This document shows, piece after piece, positions 1-9,800 of a DNA stretch of 64,000 nucleotides. Numbering within the stretch: position 1 is the first letter of the stretch; each line of letters begins with the position of its first letter. The DNA lies in NCBI RefSeq assembly GCF_000382125.1, contig NZ_KB907550.1:186001-250000 (forward strand). The letters run 5' to 3'. Both the position numbers and the translations under genes were made by a program. Under the pieces are notes generated by a model, which saw only the letters and a program-made list of their open reading frames with translations, searched no databases and was not told the origin of the DNA. The DNA comes from Eudoraea adriatica DSM 19308 (GTDB taxonomy: Bacteria; Bacteroidota; Bacteroidia; Flavobacteriales; Flavobacteriaceae).

Positions 1-2
1 AG

Positions 3-1313
3 GTATTAAAGGAAACTCAATCCGATCAATGGAACAGAATGGCAATGTCATTTGCATTAAGCAGACAGGCCGGTCGTTTTGTAGGTGAAGAATTGACATA
101 TAACGAGGAGCTAACAGAAGATCAAAAACAGGTACTGGGAATTTTGACCGCAATAATTGGAAAAGAAATGGATGTTCCGAGTATTAAATCGGTCCTGGAT
201 GGAATCTATAAAAGTAATATACCAAAACCTTTAAAAGCCGGGTTTATTGAATCACTTTCCAAAGGATACGTACAGAGAGTGGATCAAATGGCAGACAAAG
301 ACAGTGAGAATTCAATCATAAAGGCTTTGAGAGCTCTGGAAAACACCAATGACCTTGGAATAATAAAAGCCGCTGGAGAACTTCGCCTGGCCATGGGATT
401 TCCTTCTTCTGAAAAGATCAATGAAATAATGGCGAAATCCCAGAAGGATATTTTAGAGCAAAAGGGGAGTATAGATGAGCAATTGCTGCAACTAAAATTA
501 ATTGGCTTGTCTGATTTCGAAAACAGGGCCTCTTTGCTTTACAAACTGCTGGATAGTAAAAGACCAATGGTTTTGCAAAAGGAATCCCTTCGACAATTAT
601 GGAATTCTAATGAAAAAGAAGTGGGGCCAAGGCTTTTAGGTATGTGGAATTCTTTGGCTCCGGAAGCCAGAAAGCACGCAACGGATATTCTGTTATATAA
701 ATCTTTTAATCATGATGTACTTTTAACTGCCATGGAAGATGGTACAGTGAACCTCGGTGAATTTAATCTTGACCTGGAGCGCAGGAGAGTATTATTGTTT
801 TCTGATGATGAAGATATTCGAAAACGAGCGGAGGCATTGTTTTCAGATAGCGGAGTTGTTCAAAGGAAACAGGTAATATTAGAAATGCAAGCTGCTTTAG
901 CCCTTAATGGTGATTCAGAAAAGGGAAGTGTTGTATTTAAAAATTTGTGTTCAAGTTGCCATATTTATGGAAGTACAGGCAATGAGGTAGGTCCTGTTTT
1001 AACCGAAATAAGCAGGAAAAGTAAGGAATCTCTGGTTCATGAAATTCTGGACCCTAATGCCGCCGTGGATACCCGATATTTAAACTACAAAGTAATCACA
1101 ACTGGCGGAAGCATCTATTTTGGGCTTGTCAGTAATGAAACAGATACAGAACTGGCATTAAAAATGACAGGTGGGGAAGAAGTAATTATTCCTAAAAATA
1201 CAATTGAAGTATTTATGTCTACCGGAAAATCTCTAATGCCGGAAGGACTGGAAGCTGGAATTAATAAACAGCAAATGGCTGATTTGCTGGCATTTCTTCA
1301 ACAACCGCGATAG
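3..1313 (+). CDS. PVC-type haem-binding protein, C-terminal part (5' end outside window)
   Basis: The reading frame is open from the first bases of the window, so this is the C-terminal part of a larger protein. The first in-window ATG at 39 is internal. The visible part has a long alpha-helical, HEAT-like stretch followed by one c-type haem site, CSSCH (C304, H308 counted from that ATG). After it comes the tail typical of the putative haem-binding domain TIGR02603 (EILDPNAAVD, then a beta-rich segment and a final helix). Family members are usually exported, fused to a beta-propeller dehydrogenase domain, and common in Planctomycetes, Verrucomicrobia and Bacteroidota. Their substrate is unknown, although sugar oxidation is often assumed. 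It converges on the TIM-barrel gene that follows. A second protein of the same general class lies at 2469-5267. Confidence 0.8.
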   Translation, partial: VLKETQSDQWNRMAMSFALSRQAGRFVGEELTYNEELTEDQKQVLGILTAIIGKEMDVPSIKSVLDGIYKSNIPKPLKAGFIESLSKGYVQRVDQMADKDSENSIIKALRALENTNDLGIIKAAGELRLAMGFPSSEKINEIMAKSQKDILEQKGSIDEQLLQLKLIGLSDFENRASLLYKLLDSKRPMVLQKESLRQLWNSNEKEVGPRLLGMWNSLAPEARKHATDILLYKSFNHDVLLTAMEDGTVNLGEFNLDLERRRVLLFSDDEDIRKRAEALFSDSGVVQRKQVILEMQAALALNGDSEKGSVVFKNLCSSCHIYGSTGNEVGPVLTEISRKSKESLVHEILDPNAAVDTRYLNYKVITTGGSIYFGLVSNETDTELALKMTGGEEVIIPKNTIEVFMSTGKSLMPEGLEAGINKQQMADLLAFLQQPR

Positions 1314-1398
1314 AGAACTTAAACTTAAAGTTTCAAATTAATCTATCAGGAAATGGGTTTTTCGAAATTGTTATTGCAGGGATGAATTTAAAGGCATT

Positions 1399-2445
1399 TT
1401 AAGCCAGAGACATTTTACAATACTCCAGGCACTTTTTAACCTCCTCTACAGCATTTGAGCCCTCCGGGATATCGTATTCCAGTTCTATGGTTACAGGAAA
1501 TTTATACTTGTTATCCCTGATTAATTGAAGGGCCTGGGTTATAGGAGTATCTCCGGTTCCCCAGGGAAGATTTCCTTTTCCATGCTCCGGTGTTTGCCGA
1601 TCTTTGGTGTGCATGCTCATTATCCGCTTATGTTTGCTCTTTATAATATCCAGCGGGGCTTTATTTCCGGCAGCTACATAATGGCCCAGATCCAGGTTCA
1701 ATGCGTTGTATTTGGATTGTTTCAGTGCTGTATCCCAGAAGGTGGGGGTTTGTTGTTCATGACCATGGTAGGCTACATAGATACCGTGTTTTTTTGCCAT
1801 AGCTCCAAGTTTTTGGGTATGAATATCATCATCCGGGTGCTCCAGGGTTACATGGCTGGCTCCTAAAGTTTTCGCTGCCCGCATTCCCCAATTAATTTCG
1901 TCGTCAGTATTGTCCTTTCCAAAGGCCCTTGGTTTAAAAGCATAAATGGTAACCCCGGCATCATTATACATCTTCCTGAGTTCTTCAAATTTGTCCATGG
2001 ATACCGTTGAACGCCATTGTGCAACTTCTTTGTTGTAAGCTGCCGTTTTTTCCTCCATTTCTGCCAACTCTTTTTCCTGCACATCACTAAGCACTTCTCC
2101 TCTGCGTTTAGATCTCATTAAAGAGTAATAGGCACGACGGTTAACCGGGTTTTCCGGTTTCCCTGCAAAGGACTCGGCCGGATCTCCCATAAGTTCAATG
2201 GCACTGATTCCACAATCCAATATGTACTTTAAGGTAGCCTCGGCACTTTGATCGGGCATGCTTCTGAAAGAATAGGTGATTACACCAATCTGTACTCCGT
2301 TTATTATTGAATTTGGCCGGTAGGGGGTTTTTAGTTTTGATGGAGCTGCAAGAAGGTAGGGACCAGATATGGCAGCACCGGCTGCAAAAGTTGCAGTAGT
2401 ACCAAGGAACTTTCTTCTGCTAAAATTGCTTTTTTTATTTTCCAT
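1399..2445 (-). CDS. Tat-exported sugar phosphate isomerase/epimerase-like TIM barrel
   Basis: This 348-residue protein begins with a twin-arginine signal (SRRKFLG, residues 9-15, then a small hydrophobic segment). The mature part looks like an AP endonuclease 2/xylose isomerase-type TIM barrel. Strand ends with likely metal or substrate ligands are AIELMGD, HVTLEHPDDD, YHGHEQQ, NLDLGHYVAAG, MHTKDRQ and IELEYDIPEG. Such proteins isomerise or epimerise sugars, and exported forms are common in Bacteroidota. The start lies 23 bases after the stop of the large dehydrogenase lipoprotein on the same strand, so the two are probably one operon acting on the same exported sugar. The exact reaction cannot be read from sequence. 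Confidence 0.85.
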   Translation of the reverse strand: MENKKSNFSRRKFLGTTATFAAGAAISGPYLLAAPSKLKTPYRPNSIINGVQIGVITYSFRSMPDQSAEATLKYILDCGISAIELMGDPAESFAGKPENPVNRRAYYSLMRSKRRGEVLSDVQEKELAEMEEKTAAYNKEVAQWRSTVSMDKFEELRKMYNDAGVTIYAFKPRAFGKDNTDDEINWGMRAAKTLGASHVTLEHPDDDIHTQKLGAMAKKHGIYVAYHGHEQQTPTFWDTALKQSKYNALNLDLGHYVAAGNKAPLDIIKSKHKRIMSMHTKDRQTPEHGKGNLPWGTGDTPITQALQLIRDNKYKFPVTIELEYDIPEGSNAVEEVKKCLEYCKMSLA

Positions 2446-2468
2446 AATGTTGTTCGTTAGGGGTTACT

Positions 2469-5267
2469 TTAGTTTATCAACTTTTCGTTATGAAGTATGC
2501 CAAATATTTTCAGTTGTCTCATGGACCAGGGAATTTCTCCTTCTTCCTTTAAATTATCAGTTAAGACAAACCGCAGGAATTTGGTTTTGCTTGGCGCAAA
2601 GGATAATATAGTATCCGGGGAATCGCATTTCCCGGCATCAACGGTATTCCATTGTGTGCCATCCATAGAAACCTGTAATTCGTAGGCCCTGGGATAGCTC
2701 TGATAAGGAGGTATACGGTCCCTGTAATTTCCCCGTCTTTTGGGAGGAGAATTAAAATGTATTTCAGTAATGGTGTTAACATCCGGAAATTCAATCTGAT
2801 ACCACATGCCTTTGCTTTGTCTTTCGCCTGTTGTCCATCCTTCAAAATTAAATGCACTCGACGGGGAAGCCGTACCCCCAATACGAGAAGGTTTTGTATG
2901 ACTGGCGCTTACCTTCCAAAGGTCAGTTGGAACCAGGATTTGAGGCACAGAAGCTAATAATTCCTCGTAAAGGTATGGCCCTTTTTGTGCTTTACTTTCT
3001 AAACGAACCTCTGCCACCTGTTCCGGTGAAACAATTGAAGCTTCATTGGTCAAATTTACACGAATGTAGCTGGCAATATCGGCAATCCAATCATCTGACT
3101 GATCACCCATTCCCACCATGAGCCCTCCCGGATAAGTCTGTCCGTCTAAAGGTCCTTCCAACCCATGCAGGAGTGTTTTTATAACATATTCCGGATGCGA
3201 CTGAACCCTGGGAGAACCTGTCAGGGGTGGTGCCATAACGGTTCCGTTGCCTAAAGAGGTGCCCGTGCCATCTGCACCGTGGCACTGTACGCATAGTTCG
3301 TTAAAAATTACACCACCCCTTTCCATTTGCTCCTGTTGTGCGGCTGTCAATTCGGGACCTGAATCTATCATCCATCCTTTTAGTTCAACCGGATTCAAAA
3401 TCTGTTCACCCAACACCTGTATTCCCCTGGCGTTATTGGATGCCATCAATGCCGTAATTTCCTCATCTAAAGTGGGGATCTTTGTTAAATTGGCTGTTAG
3501 CATAGCCTGTATGGCAACGTCCACATTGGTGTCTTTCAATAAAAGTATGTAGTCTTTAGCCAGTTCTTGGTCACCTCCTTTATATAAAGTTTCACTTACT
3601 CGAAGTGCCTGTATGCGCATTCGCGGATTTTGGTCTTTAAACAATTGACGTACCAGCATTCTATCTAATGCTCCCAATCCTTCCAAACTCCACAATGCAT
3701 GAATACGCGTCAAATGGTTTTTGCTTTCCCGCACCATTTGTTCAAGCTCCGGCACCACACTTCTATCCCGCGACATAACAATCAATTGTTGTGCCTTATC
3801 ACGCCACCAGCCATTAGGGTGCTCCAGATGTTTTACCAGTTCTGAAGGGCTTTCTTCAAACATCCTGGGTTTTGTTTTATCACGGGCAGTATCTTCATGG
3901 GTAATTCGCCATATGCGGCCCAAGCCTATAACTTTATCCAATTGGTATTGTTCAATTTTCGTACGCAGATATGTTCCTTTTTGAGCCCATTGTCCCTCTT
4001 GTATGATGCCATGATACATATCTACCACATACATAGTGCCATCCGGAGCCGTTGCCATATCTACCGGCCTGAATAAAGGATCTGTACTCCGGAGGAATTC
4101 AGATTTTTCATCCTGATAAACATTATGCAGTGTCGTAAGTCCTTCCGTTACAACCGGGTTTATCTGACGCACTATTCGAGCCACCGGCTCCCCGTAAAAC
4201 AATTGGCCGTATAATTCCCCGGGTAATCGGTCGCCCCGATAAATGTCGTTACCTGCAGACCCGGTCACTCTATTCAAAGAGCCGTCGGGCTGGCGGATCT
4301 CATCCATACCCCCTTGCATATCAGCAATTTTTACCGCTGCGCCCCATGGGACTTCAAAACCTTCGGCAAATTGATTTTCAACCTTAAAAGTGCCATAGTG
4401 AATAGGGAATTGAAAATAGGAAGGTACACCACTGGCCCCACCCTGAAACCAAAGCTTGCCATCATCATCATGCGTAATGCCCCATTGTGCCCTGTTATAT
4501 CCTGTTTTTTCCCTTATAACTCCGCCTGGTGTTTCTTTTACCCTGAAAGCGTTTACCGTACTGTACAGCCAATTATCCATACCCCAATACATAAAAGCCT
4601 GTTGGTGCTCTACATTCCCCGAGCGACCATATTTATTGGTAAAAAATTCTTTTTTGTCTGCTTTGCCATCCCCATCGGTATCCGAGTATTTGTATACGTT
4701 ATCTTCATCTGAATTCATGGTCAAAACAGCATCTTTTCCATAGGGCAGTACAAATCTGGGAAAGATTAAGCTGTCTACAAAAACACCCCCGGTTTCATAC
4801 TTTCCGTCCTTGTCCGTATCCTCCCAGCGAGAAATTCTACTGACGGGTTCCAGGGTTCCGTCTGAATCAGCGGTTAACATATATGTGCGTAATTCCAATA
4901 CGTACATTCGTCCGTTTCCGTCAAACGAAATTGCACCCGGCTGCTCAATCTGTGGTTCTGTGAGTATAGGTTCTATTTTATATCCCGGAGGTAAAAGAAA
5001 GTGACTGGCTTCTTCATCAGGATATAAAGGGAGTACAGGGTTTTTTGGGTCCAGGTCAATGCCTTTCCAGTTTTCACTTTCCGGATCTTCATCCTCAGGA
5101 ATGCTTAAAACAGGTAAGGTGTCCGACATGGTACTAATTACCATTTCAACAGGGTGTGGCCCTTCATTTTTGGTTTTGCAGCCGGCTGTTATAAGAATAA
5201 GAAGAAAAAACAGGGACAAACATTTTTGGGCCGGGATTTTTAAATCCCTGGATATTTTAGTTAGCAT
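2469..5267 (-). CDS. PVC-type dehydrogenase lipoprotein with cytochrome c and F5/8 C domains
   Basis: This 932-residue lipoprotein has its lipobox at ITAGC (C30). Residues from about 70 to 460 form a beta-propeller of the glucose/sorbosone dehydrogenase type with several Asp-rich loops such as DTDKDGKYE and DTDGDGKAD. A HEAT-like helical region follows, then a class I cytochrome c domain with CVQCH (C659, H663). About 130 residues at the C-terminus resemble an F5/8 type C (discoidin) carbohydrate-binding domain. The layout suggests surface-bound oxidation of a sugar, with electrons leaving through the haem. Dehydrogenase activity is family inference, since no characterised homologue could be checked. 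It heads an operon with the TIM-barrel gene and is divergent from the sulfatase at 5391. Confidence 0.85.
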   Translation of the reverse strand: MLTKISRDLKIPAQKCLSLFFLLILITAGCKTKNEGPHPVEMVISTMSDTLPVLSIPEDEDPESENWKGIDLDPKNPVLPLYPDEEASHFLLPPGYKIEPILTEPQIEQPGAISFDGNGRMYVLELRTYMLTADSDGTLEPVSRISRWEDTDKDGKYETGGVFVDSLIFPRFVLPYGKDAVLTMNSDEDNVYKYSDTDGDGKADKKEFFTNKYGRSGNVEHQQAFMYWGMDNWLYSTVNAFRVKETPGGVIREKTGYNRAQWGITHDDDGKLWFQGGASGVPSYFQFPIHYGTFKVENQFAEGFEVPWGAAVKIADMQGGMDEIRQPDGSLNRVTGSAGNDIYRGDRLPGELYGQLFYGEPVARIVRQINPVVTEGLTTLHNVYQDEKSEFLRSTDPLFRPVDMATAPDGTMYVVDMYHGIIQEGQWAQKGTYLRTKIEQYQLDKVIGLGRIWRITHEDTARDKTKPRMFEESPSELVKHLEHPNGWWRDKAQQLIVMSRDRSVVPELEQMVRESKNHLTRIHALWSLEGLGALDRMLVRQLFKDQNPRMRIQALRVSETLYKGGDQELAKDYILLLKDTNVDVAIQAMLTANLTKIPTLDEEITALMASNNARGIQVLGEQILNPVELKGWMIDSGPELTAAQQEQMERGGVIFNELCVQCHGADGTGTSLGNGTVMAPPLTGSPRVQSHPEYVIKTLLHGLEGPLDGQTYPGGLMVGMGDQSDDWIADIASYIRVNLTNEASIVSPEQVAEVRLESKAQKGPYLYEELLASVPQILVPTDLWKVSASHTKPSRIGGTASPSSAFNFEGWTTGERQSKGMWYQIEFPDVNTITEIHFNSPPKRRGNYRDRIPPYQSYPRAYELQVSMDGTQWNTVDAGKCDSPDTILSFAPSKTKFLRFVLTDNLKEEGEIPWSMRQLKIFGILHNEKLIN

Positions 5268-5390
5268 ACTTTAAATTTATAACAAGCTCCGAATACTATA
5301 CCTGATGAAGGAAAATTAATTATATTCAGCCCAACTTACAAGTATTTAATAAAACTTTACAAAACAGAATTTTGAAAAATCACCTTATTT

Positions 5391-6824
5391 ATGCTTCGTA
5401 ACCTTTCTTTGAGTATCCTGATCCTGTTTACAGCGGGATGCAAGCATAAAGCAGAAAAAGCAGCATCCAGGGAAGAGAAACCTCCGAATATTGTCCTGAT
5501 TTTTACCGATGATCAGGGTTATCAGGATGTGGGGGTCTTCGGAGCGAATGATATCCCTACGCCACATCTGGATCAGATGGCCAGCGACGGTATTAAATTA
5601 ACCAGTTTTTATGCCGCCCAGGCCGTATGCTCAGCGTCAAGAGCCGGGCTGTTAACAGGATGTTATCCTAATCGTATCGGGATTCACAATGCCTTCATGC
5701 CAGATAGCAAAATTGGGTTAAATCCTTCTGAAACGACTATTGCGGAAATGCTAAGAACAAAAGGATATGCAACCGGTATTTTTGGAAAATGGCATTTAGG
5801 GGACCATCCGGATTTTTTACCAACCAAACAAGGGTTTGATGAGTATTTTGGAATTCCCTATTCCAACGATATGTGGCCTTTTCATCCGCAACAGGGGCCC
5901 GTGTTTAATTTTGGACCCTTGCCTTTATATGAGAATGAAACCATAATAGACACTTTAACCAACCAGTCTCAATTAACGACTGAAATCACAGAACGCAGCG
6001 TTGATTTTATAAACAGGAATAAAGATCGTCCCTTCTTCCTTTATGTGCCGCATCCACAACCCCACGTGCCTTTATTCGTATCTGATAAATTCAGGGGAAA
6101 GTCGGGTAGGGGATTATATGGCGACGTAATTATGGAGATTGACTGGTCTGTAGGAGAGATATTGAATGCATTAAAAACCAATAATCTTGATGAAAATACA
6201 GTTGTTATTTTTACTTCGGATAATGGTCCCTGGTTATCCTACGGAAATCATGCGGGCAGTGCTTTGCCATTTCGCGAAGGTAAGGGCACAGCCTGGGAAG
6301 GGGGTCACAGAGAACCATTTATACTGAGATATCCTGAAGGTTTAAAAGGAGGCCGCACTATTGATGCTGCCGTAATGGCCATAGATATCTTACCTACGAT
6401 TGCCGCTATTACAGGATCAAAATTGCCTGAAGCTGTTATTGACGGTAAAAGTGTTTGGGAATTGCTTAAAGGAGATAGTAAAAAGAGCCCACAGGAGGCA
6501 TATTATTTTTATTACCGGGTAAATGAACTTCACGGTGTCCGATATGGGAATTGGAAGCTTTATTTCCCGCATAATTACAGAACTATGAAAGGCCAGCAAC
6601 CGGGAAAGGATGGCCTTCCCGGCGATTATGTGTATCTGGATTTAAATGAAATTGAACTTTATGACCTTTCAGAAGACGCGGGCGAAACCATAAATGTAGC
6701 TGCTGAATATCCCGAAGTTGTCGAAGAAATAGAACAGCTTGCAGATTCGATGCGAAAAAAACTAGGGGATTCCTTGAAGGATATGGAAGGAACGGATAAC
6801 AGACCGGCAGGTAGCATTGAATGA
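5391..6824 (+). CDS. S1-family sulfatase lipoprotein
   Basis: This 477-residue alkaline-phosphatase-fold sulfatase has a lipoprotein signal (FTAGC, C17). The N-terminal metal site IFTDDQGYQDVG is followed by the formylglycine motif CSASR (C80 to R84), with Cys at the position matured to formylglycine. Other active-site pieces are GKWHLGDHP, VPHPQPHVP and FTSDNGPW. Arylsulfatase A-like enzymes remove sulfate esters from glycans, which fits life on algal or animal polysaccharides. Specificity is not evident. The C-terminus overlaps the start of trmN6 by four bases (ATGA), so the two are translationally coupled despite unrelated roles. Confidence 0.92.
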   Translation: MLRNLSLSILILFTAGCKHKAEKAASREEKPPNIVLIFTDDQGYQDVGVFGANDIPTPHLDQMASDGIKLTSFYAAQAVCSASRAGLLTGCYPNRIGIHNAFMPDSKIGLNPSETTIAEMLRTKGYATGIFGKWHLGDHPDFLPTKQGFDEYFGIPYSNDMWPFHPQQGPVFNFGPLPLYENETIIDTLTNQSQLTTEITERSVDFINRNKDRPFFLYVPHPQPHVPLFVSDKFRGKSGRGLYGDVIMEIDWSVGEILNALKTNNLDENTVVIFTSDNGPWLSYGNHAGSALPFREGKGTAWEGGHREPFILRYPEGLKGGRTIDAAVMAIDILPTIAAITGSKLPEAVIDGKSVWELLKGDSKKSPQEAYYFYYRVNELHGVRYGNWKLYFPHNYRTMKGQQPGKDGLPGDYVYLDLNEIELYDLSEDAGETINVAAEYPEVVEEIEQLADSMRKKLGDSLKDMEGTDNRPAGSIE

Positions 6825-7534
6825 GAAAACCATTTAAGTTTAAACAATTTACTATTTATCAGGATCGTTGTGCCATGAAGATAGGCACAGATGGCGTTTT
6901 GTTGGGGGCCTGGGCGAATACCTCCAATTCACCTGAATCTATTTTGGATATTGGCGCCGGCACAGGGGTAATTGGGTTAATGATGGCTCAAAGATGTTCT
7001 GCGGATAGCATCGATGCCATTGAGATAGATGAGGATGGTTTTGAACAATGCGTTGAGAATTTTGAGGCCTCGCCCTGGGCAGACAGACTATTTTGTTTCC
7101 ATGCTTCCCTGGATGAATTCCTTGATGAGGTAGAGGATAAATATGACCTGATCATTTCCAACCCGCCTTTTTATTCTGAAGAATTTTCCAGTGGGGATAG
7201 GGCAAGAGACCAGGCACGTCAGAATAGTTCCCTGCCTTTTGGCCTTCTTTTAAAGGGGGTCTCTGAACTGCTCTCAGAAAATGGCATTTTTGCACTGGTA
7301 ACTCCCTTTAAAGAAGAAAAGAACGTAAAAAAAGAAGCATTAAGATTTGGGCTGTATCCATCGCGTTTAATGCATGTAAAAGGCCATCCGTCTTCTGAAG
7401 TTAAACGAAGCCTCATGGAATTCCAATTTAAAAAAACCGACATTATTACAAGTGAACTGATTATCGAAAAGTCCAGACACCGGTATACGGAGGAATATAT
7501 TAAGCTTACCCGGGATTTCTATCTTAAAATGTAA
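6821..7534 (+). CDS. trmN6: tRNA1(Val) adenine-37 N6-methyltransferase TrmN6
   Basis: This 237-residue class I SAM methyltransferase has the cofactor motif ILDIGAGTGVIGL (about residues 44-56). The N6-adenine catalytic motif NPPFY (about residues 113-117) is typical of the YfiC/TrmN6 family that methylates A37 of tRNA1(Val). Length is close to the family norm of about 240 residues. It starts within the ATGA overlap with the sulfatase stop. Its stop lies two bases from the stop of the convergent hydrolase gene, leaving no room for a separate terminator. Confidence 0.9.
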   Translation: MRKPFKFKQFTIYQDRCAMKIGTDGVLLGAWANTSNSPESILDIGAGTGVIGLMMAQRCSADSIDAIEIDEDGFEQCVENFEASPWADRLFCFHASLDEFLDEVEDKYDLIISNPPFYSEEFSSGDRARDQARQNSSLPFGLLLKGVSELLSENGIFALVTPFKEEKNVKKEALRFGLYPSRLMHVKGHPSSEVKRSLMEFQFKKTDIITSELIIEKSRHRYTEEYIKLTRDFYLKM

Positions 7535-7536
7535 GC

Positions 7537-8415
7537 TTAATCGATTCTGTAAATGGGTCGGGTCAGGCAGGTAGGACCACCCCCGCCCTTATAACTTATT
7601 TCCCGGCCCTTATAGGTATATACAATACACCCTGCTTTTCGCAAAGCATATTCGGTAAGCGGATTTCCTGCTACCATTATACATTCCCTCGGAGCAATTG
7701 CAAGCACATTGCAACCCATAGATTCGAATTCTTGTTCGGGTACCTCCACAAGGGAAAACCCACGTTCCAGAAGTTTATTTCTGAATGAAATGGGCATGAG
7801 TGGGGAATAAACGACCGCCAGGTCCTTATCTACCGGACTTAAAATTGACATTAAATGGAAGACATCTGAAGGGCCTTTGTAATGGGGAAGCTCTGCCACC
7901 AAAACCTCAATATGGTATGGAGCAAGCAGTTCTTTTAATTGTTCTATGCCGGATAAATTTGTGCGATACGTATGCCCTGCGGCCAATGTATTTTTGTTTA
8001 ACCATGCAACATCTCCCCCTTCAAGGGTTCCCGGGGGTTTAATAGTGCCAAGAACCGGGATATCACTGGCCTGGAAGAATTCTTTTTGTGCCTTTGGTTC
8101 CATAGAACGGGCTTGCTTTCCCATATTGCAAATTATCATGCCATGATCTGTGGCTATACTGGCATCACGGCAATAGATGGAATCTATGGTAACAGATTCA
8201 GATTCTGGGAAACAACTTATGTGGGGTACTTTCCGAACAAGTAAATTTTTGAATTCTTCATATTCCTCTTTTGCCCTGGTCAGATCTGGTTTGGAAAGGT
8301 AATTATGAGCAGCCCATTCCTTTTTTAGTTTCTCCTCACTAATAAATGCCTGTTCCGCGGTTTTGATAACCACGCGTTCCATTTTTTTGTATTCAGACTG
8401 ACAGGTATATTGCAT
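7537..8415 (-). CDS. DDAH/arginine deiminase-superfamily hydrolase
   Basis: This guanidino-group modifying enzyme resembles dimethylarginine dimethylaminohydrolase. Family signatures are CRDASIATDHG, LEGGDV, GHTYRTN with the catalytic His, HLMSILSP, and the C-terminal nucleophile in GPTCLTRP. Known members hydrolyse dimethylarginine or arginine to citrulline plus an amine or ammonia. The frame stays open upstream to an ATG at 8460, but that would overlap the permease by 38 bases. I place the start at the ATG at 8415, eight bases after the permease stop; another ATG at 8382 is possible. Pairing with an APC permease suggests uptake and breakdown of arginine or methylated arginine. The substrate is inference. 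Confidence 0.85.
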   Translation of the reverse strand: MQYTCQSEYKKMERVVIKTAEQAFISEEKLKKEWAAHNYLSKPDLTRAKEEYEEFKNLLVRKVPHISCFPESESVTIDSIYCRDASIATDHGMIICNMGKQARSMEPKAQKEFFQASDIPVLGTIKPPGTLEGGDVAWLNKNTLAAGHTYRTNLSGIEQLKELLAPYHIEVLVAELPHYKGPSDVFHLMSILSPVDKDLAVVYSPLMPISFRNKLLERGFSLVEVPEQEFESMGCNVLAIAPRECIMVAGNPLTEYALRKAGCIVYTYKGREISYKGGGGPTCLTRPIYRID

Positions 8416-8422
8416 CTGACTA

Positions 8423-9739
8423 TTAGGTTGAGTCTTTATTTTTCCATTTAACAAATACATAAAAGGGTATCCCTAATAGTAACAGAATAAAGCCCCAAAA
8501 TACGGACTTTTCCCCTGCGCCGAATATGGCCCAAAGGGAGTAAGAAAAAGCCAGACTCCCCATGCCGTATATTCCCAGCCAAGGTTGGGAAGGCAATTTT
8601 TTTTCTAAAAGGATGCTTACATAGGCGGCAGCCGTAAAGAGATATGGAACTACGGCAATCATGGTGCCCAGTAAAATTAGAAACCTGAATTGCTCTACCA
8701 GGCCTTCGGTATAGTTCATTAACATTACTGCAGAAGCCAAAGCACTGCCTATGAGCATTCCATAAACAGGAACACCTTTTTTGTTTTCTTTCTTAAAAAT
8801 TCCCGGAAAGAGCTTATCTTTTGCTGTGGCCTTTGGTAATTGACCTACAATTAAGATCCATCCATTAAGCGCTCCAAAGGCAGCAATTGCTGCTCCCCCT
8901 GCTACTAGACCACGTCCAAGTTCTCCGGTCATAATCCCCATGGCATCTGCAAATGGTGCCGGTGAAATGGCAAGTTCTCCTAGGGGCACCATCCCCATAA
9001 CTGCTATTGTTCCCAATATATAAACCATAGTGGTTATTAATGTTCCCAGCATAGTGGCTCTGGGAATGGTTTTTCCGGGGTCTTTTACGTTATCTGAGGG
9101 AATAGTTGCACTTTCAAACCCCAAAAAAGCATAGAGCGTCATGGTGGAGGTTATAGCAATAGCTTCAAAACTGGATGAATCACTTACATTGAAGGGTATA
9201 AAGTTGTCAATATTAAAATAGAAAAAGCCCCCAACTATAATCATTACGATGGGGGTGAGTTTAAGTATGGTTGTGACAACCTGTATTTTACCTGATTCCC
9301 TCACCCCTTTGGAATTGATCCAGGTGAGCAACCAAATTGCACTTAGTCCCGTTAGGACAGAAACCAACGGATTATTCCCCAATATCGGGAACAAAATACT
9401 CAAAGCACTTACAAAGGCAATGGCCATTATTGCCATACCAATCCAAATAGAAATCCAATATCCCCAGGCCACCAAAAATCCGGCGAATTCCCCGAAGCCC
9501 GACTTTGTATAGGCATAGGGCCCACCGGCTTTATCCAGGAATAATTTACTGAGTTTACTAAAAACCAGGGCCAGTACAAAAGTACCCAATGAGGAGGCCA
9601 GCCAACCAAGAATACTGATTCCGCCGTAGGCTGCCAGGGCTGCCGGCATTAGAAAAACACCTGCTCCAATCATATTCCCGATTACCAGAGATGTGCTCAT
9701 CCATAGCCCCAGTTTTTTATTATTCTTGTTTTGGTTCAT
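8423..9739 (-). CDS. APC-family amino acid permease
   Basis: This polytopic protein has about 12 membrane segments and the APC-family first-helix signature IGAGVFLMPAALAAYGG. It resembles the basic amino acid/polyamine antiporter branch (arginine/agmatine-type) in length and in the FLGFESATIPSDNVKDP segment. The frame extends upstream to 9835, but that extension is not membrane-like and runs into the divergent Rieske gene. The start MNQNKNNKKLGLW at 9739 gives a normal 438-residue protein. It is followed by the DDAH-like hydrolase in an apparent two-gene operon, which supports import or exchange of arginine-like substrates. Confidence 0.88.
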   Translation of the reverse strand: MNQNKNNKKLGLWMSTSLVIGNMIGAGVFLMPAALAAYGGISILGWLASSLGTFVLALVFSKLSKLFLDKAGGPYAYTKSGFGEFAGFLVAWGYWISIWIGMAIMAIAFVSALSILFPILGNNPLVSVLTGLSAIWLLTWINSKGVRESGKIQVVTTILKLTPIVMIIVGGFFYFNIDNFIPFNVSDSSSFEAIAITSTMTLYAFLGFESATIPSDNVKDPGKTIPRATMLGTLITTMVYILGTIAVMGMVPLGELAISPAPFADAMGIMTGELGRGLVAGGAAIAAFGALNGWILIVGQLPKATAKDKLFPGIFKKENKKGVPVYGMLIGSALASAVMLMNYTEGLVEQFRFLILLGTMIAVVPYLFTAAAYVSILLEKKLPSQPWLGIYGMGSLAFSYSLWAIFGAGEKSVFWGFILLLLGIPFYVFVKWKNKDST

Positions 9740-9800
9740 TGGTTTAGGTTGGTTATGAAAAGAATTATATATTTTTAAATGTACAAACTTATATAACTCG

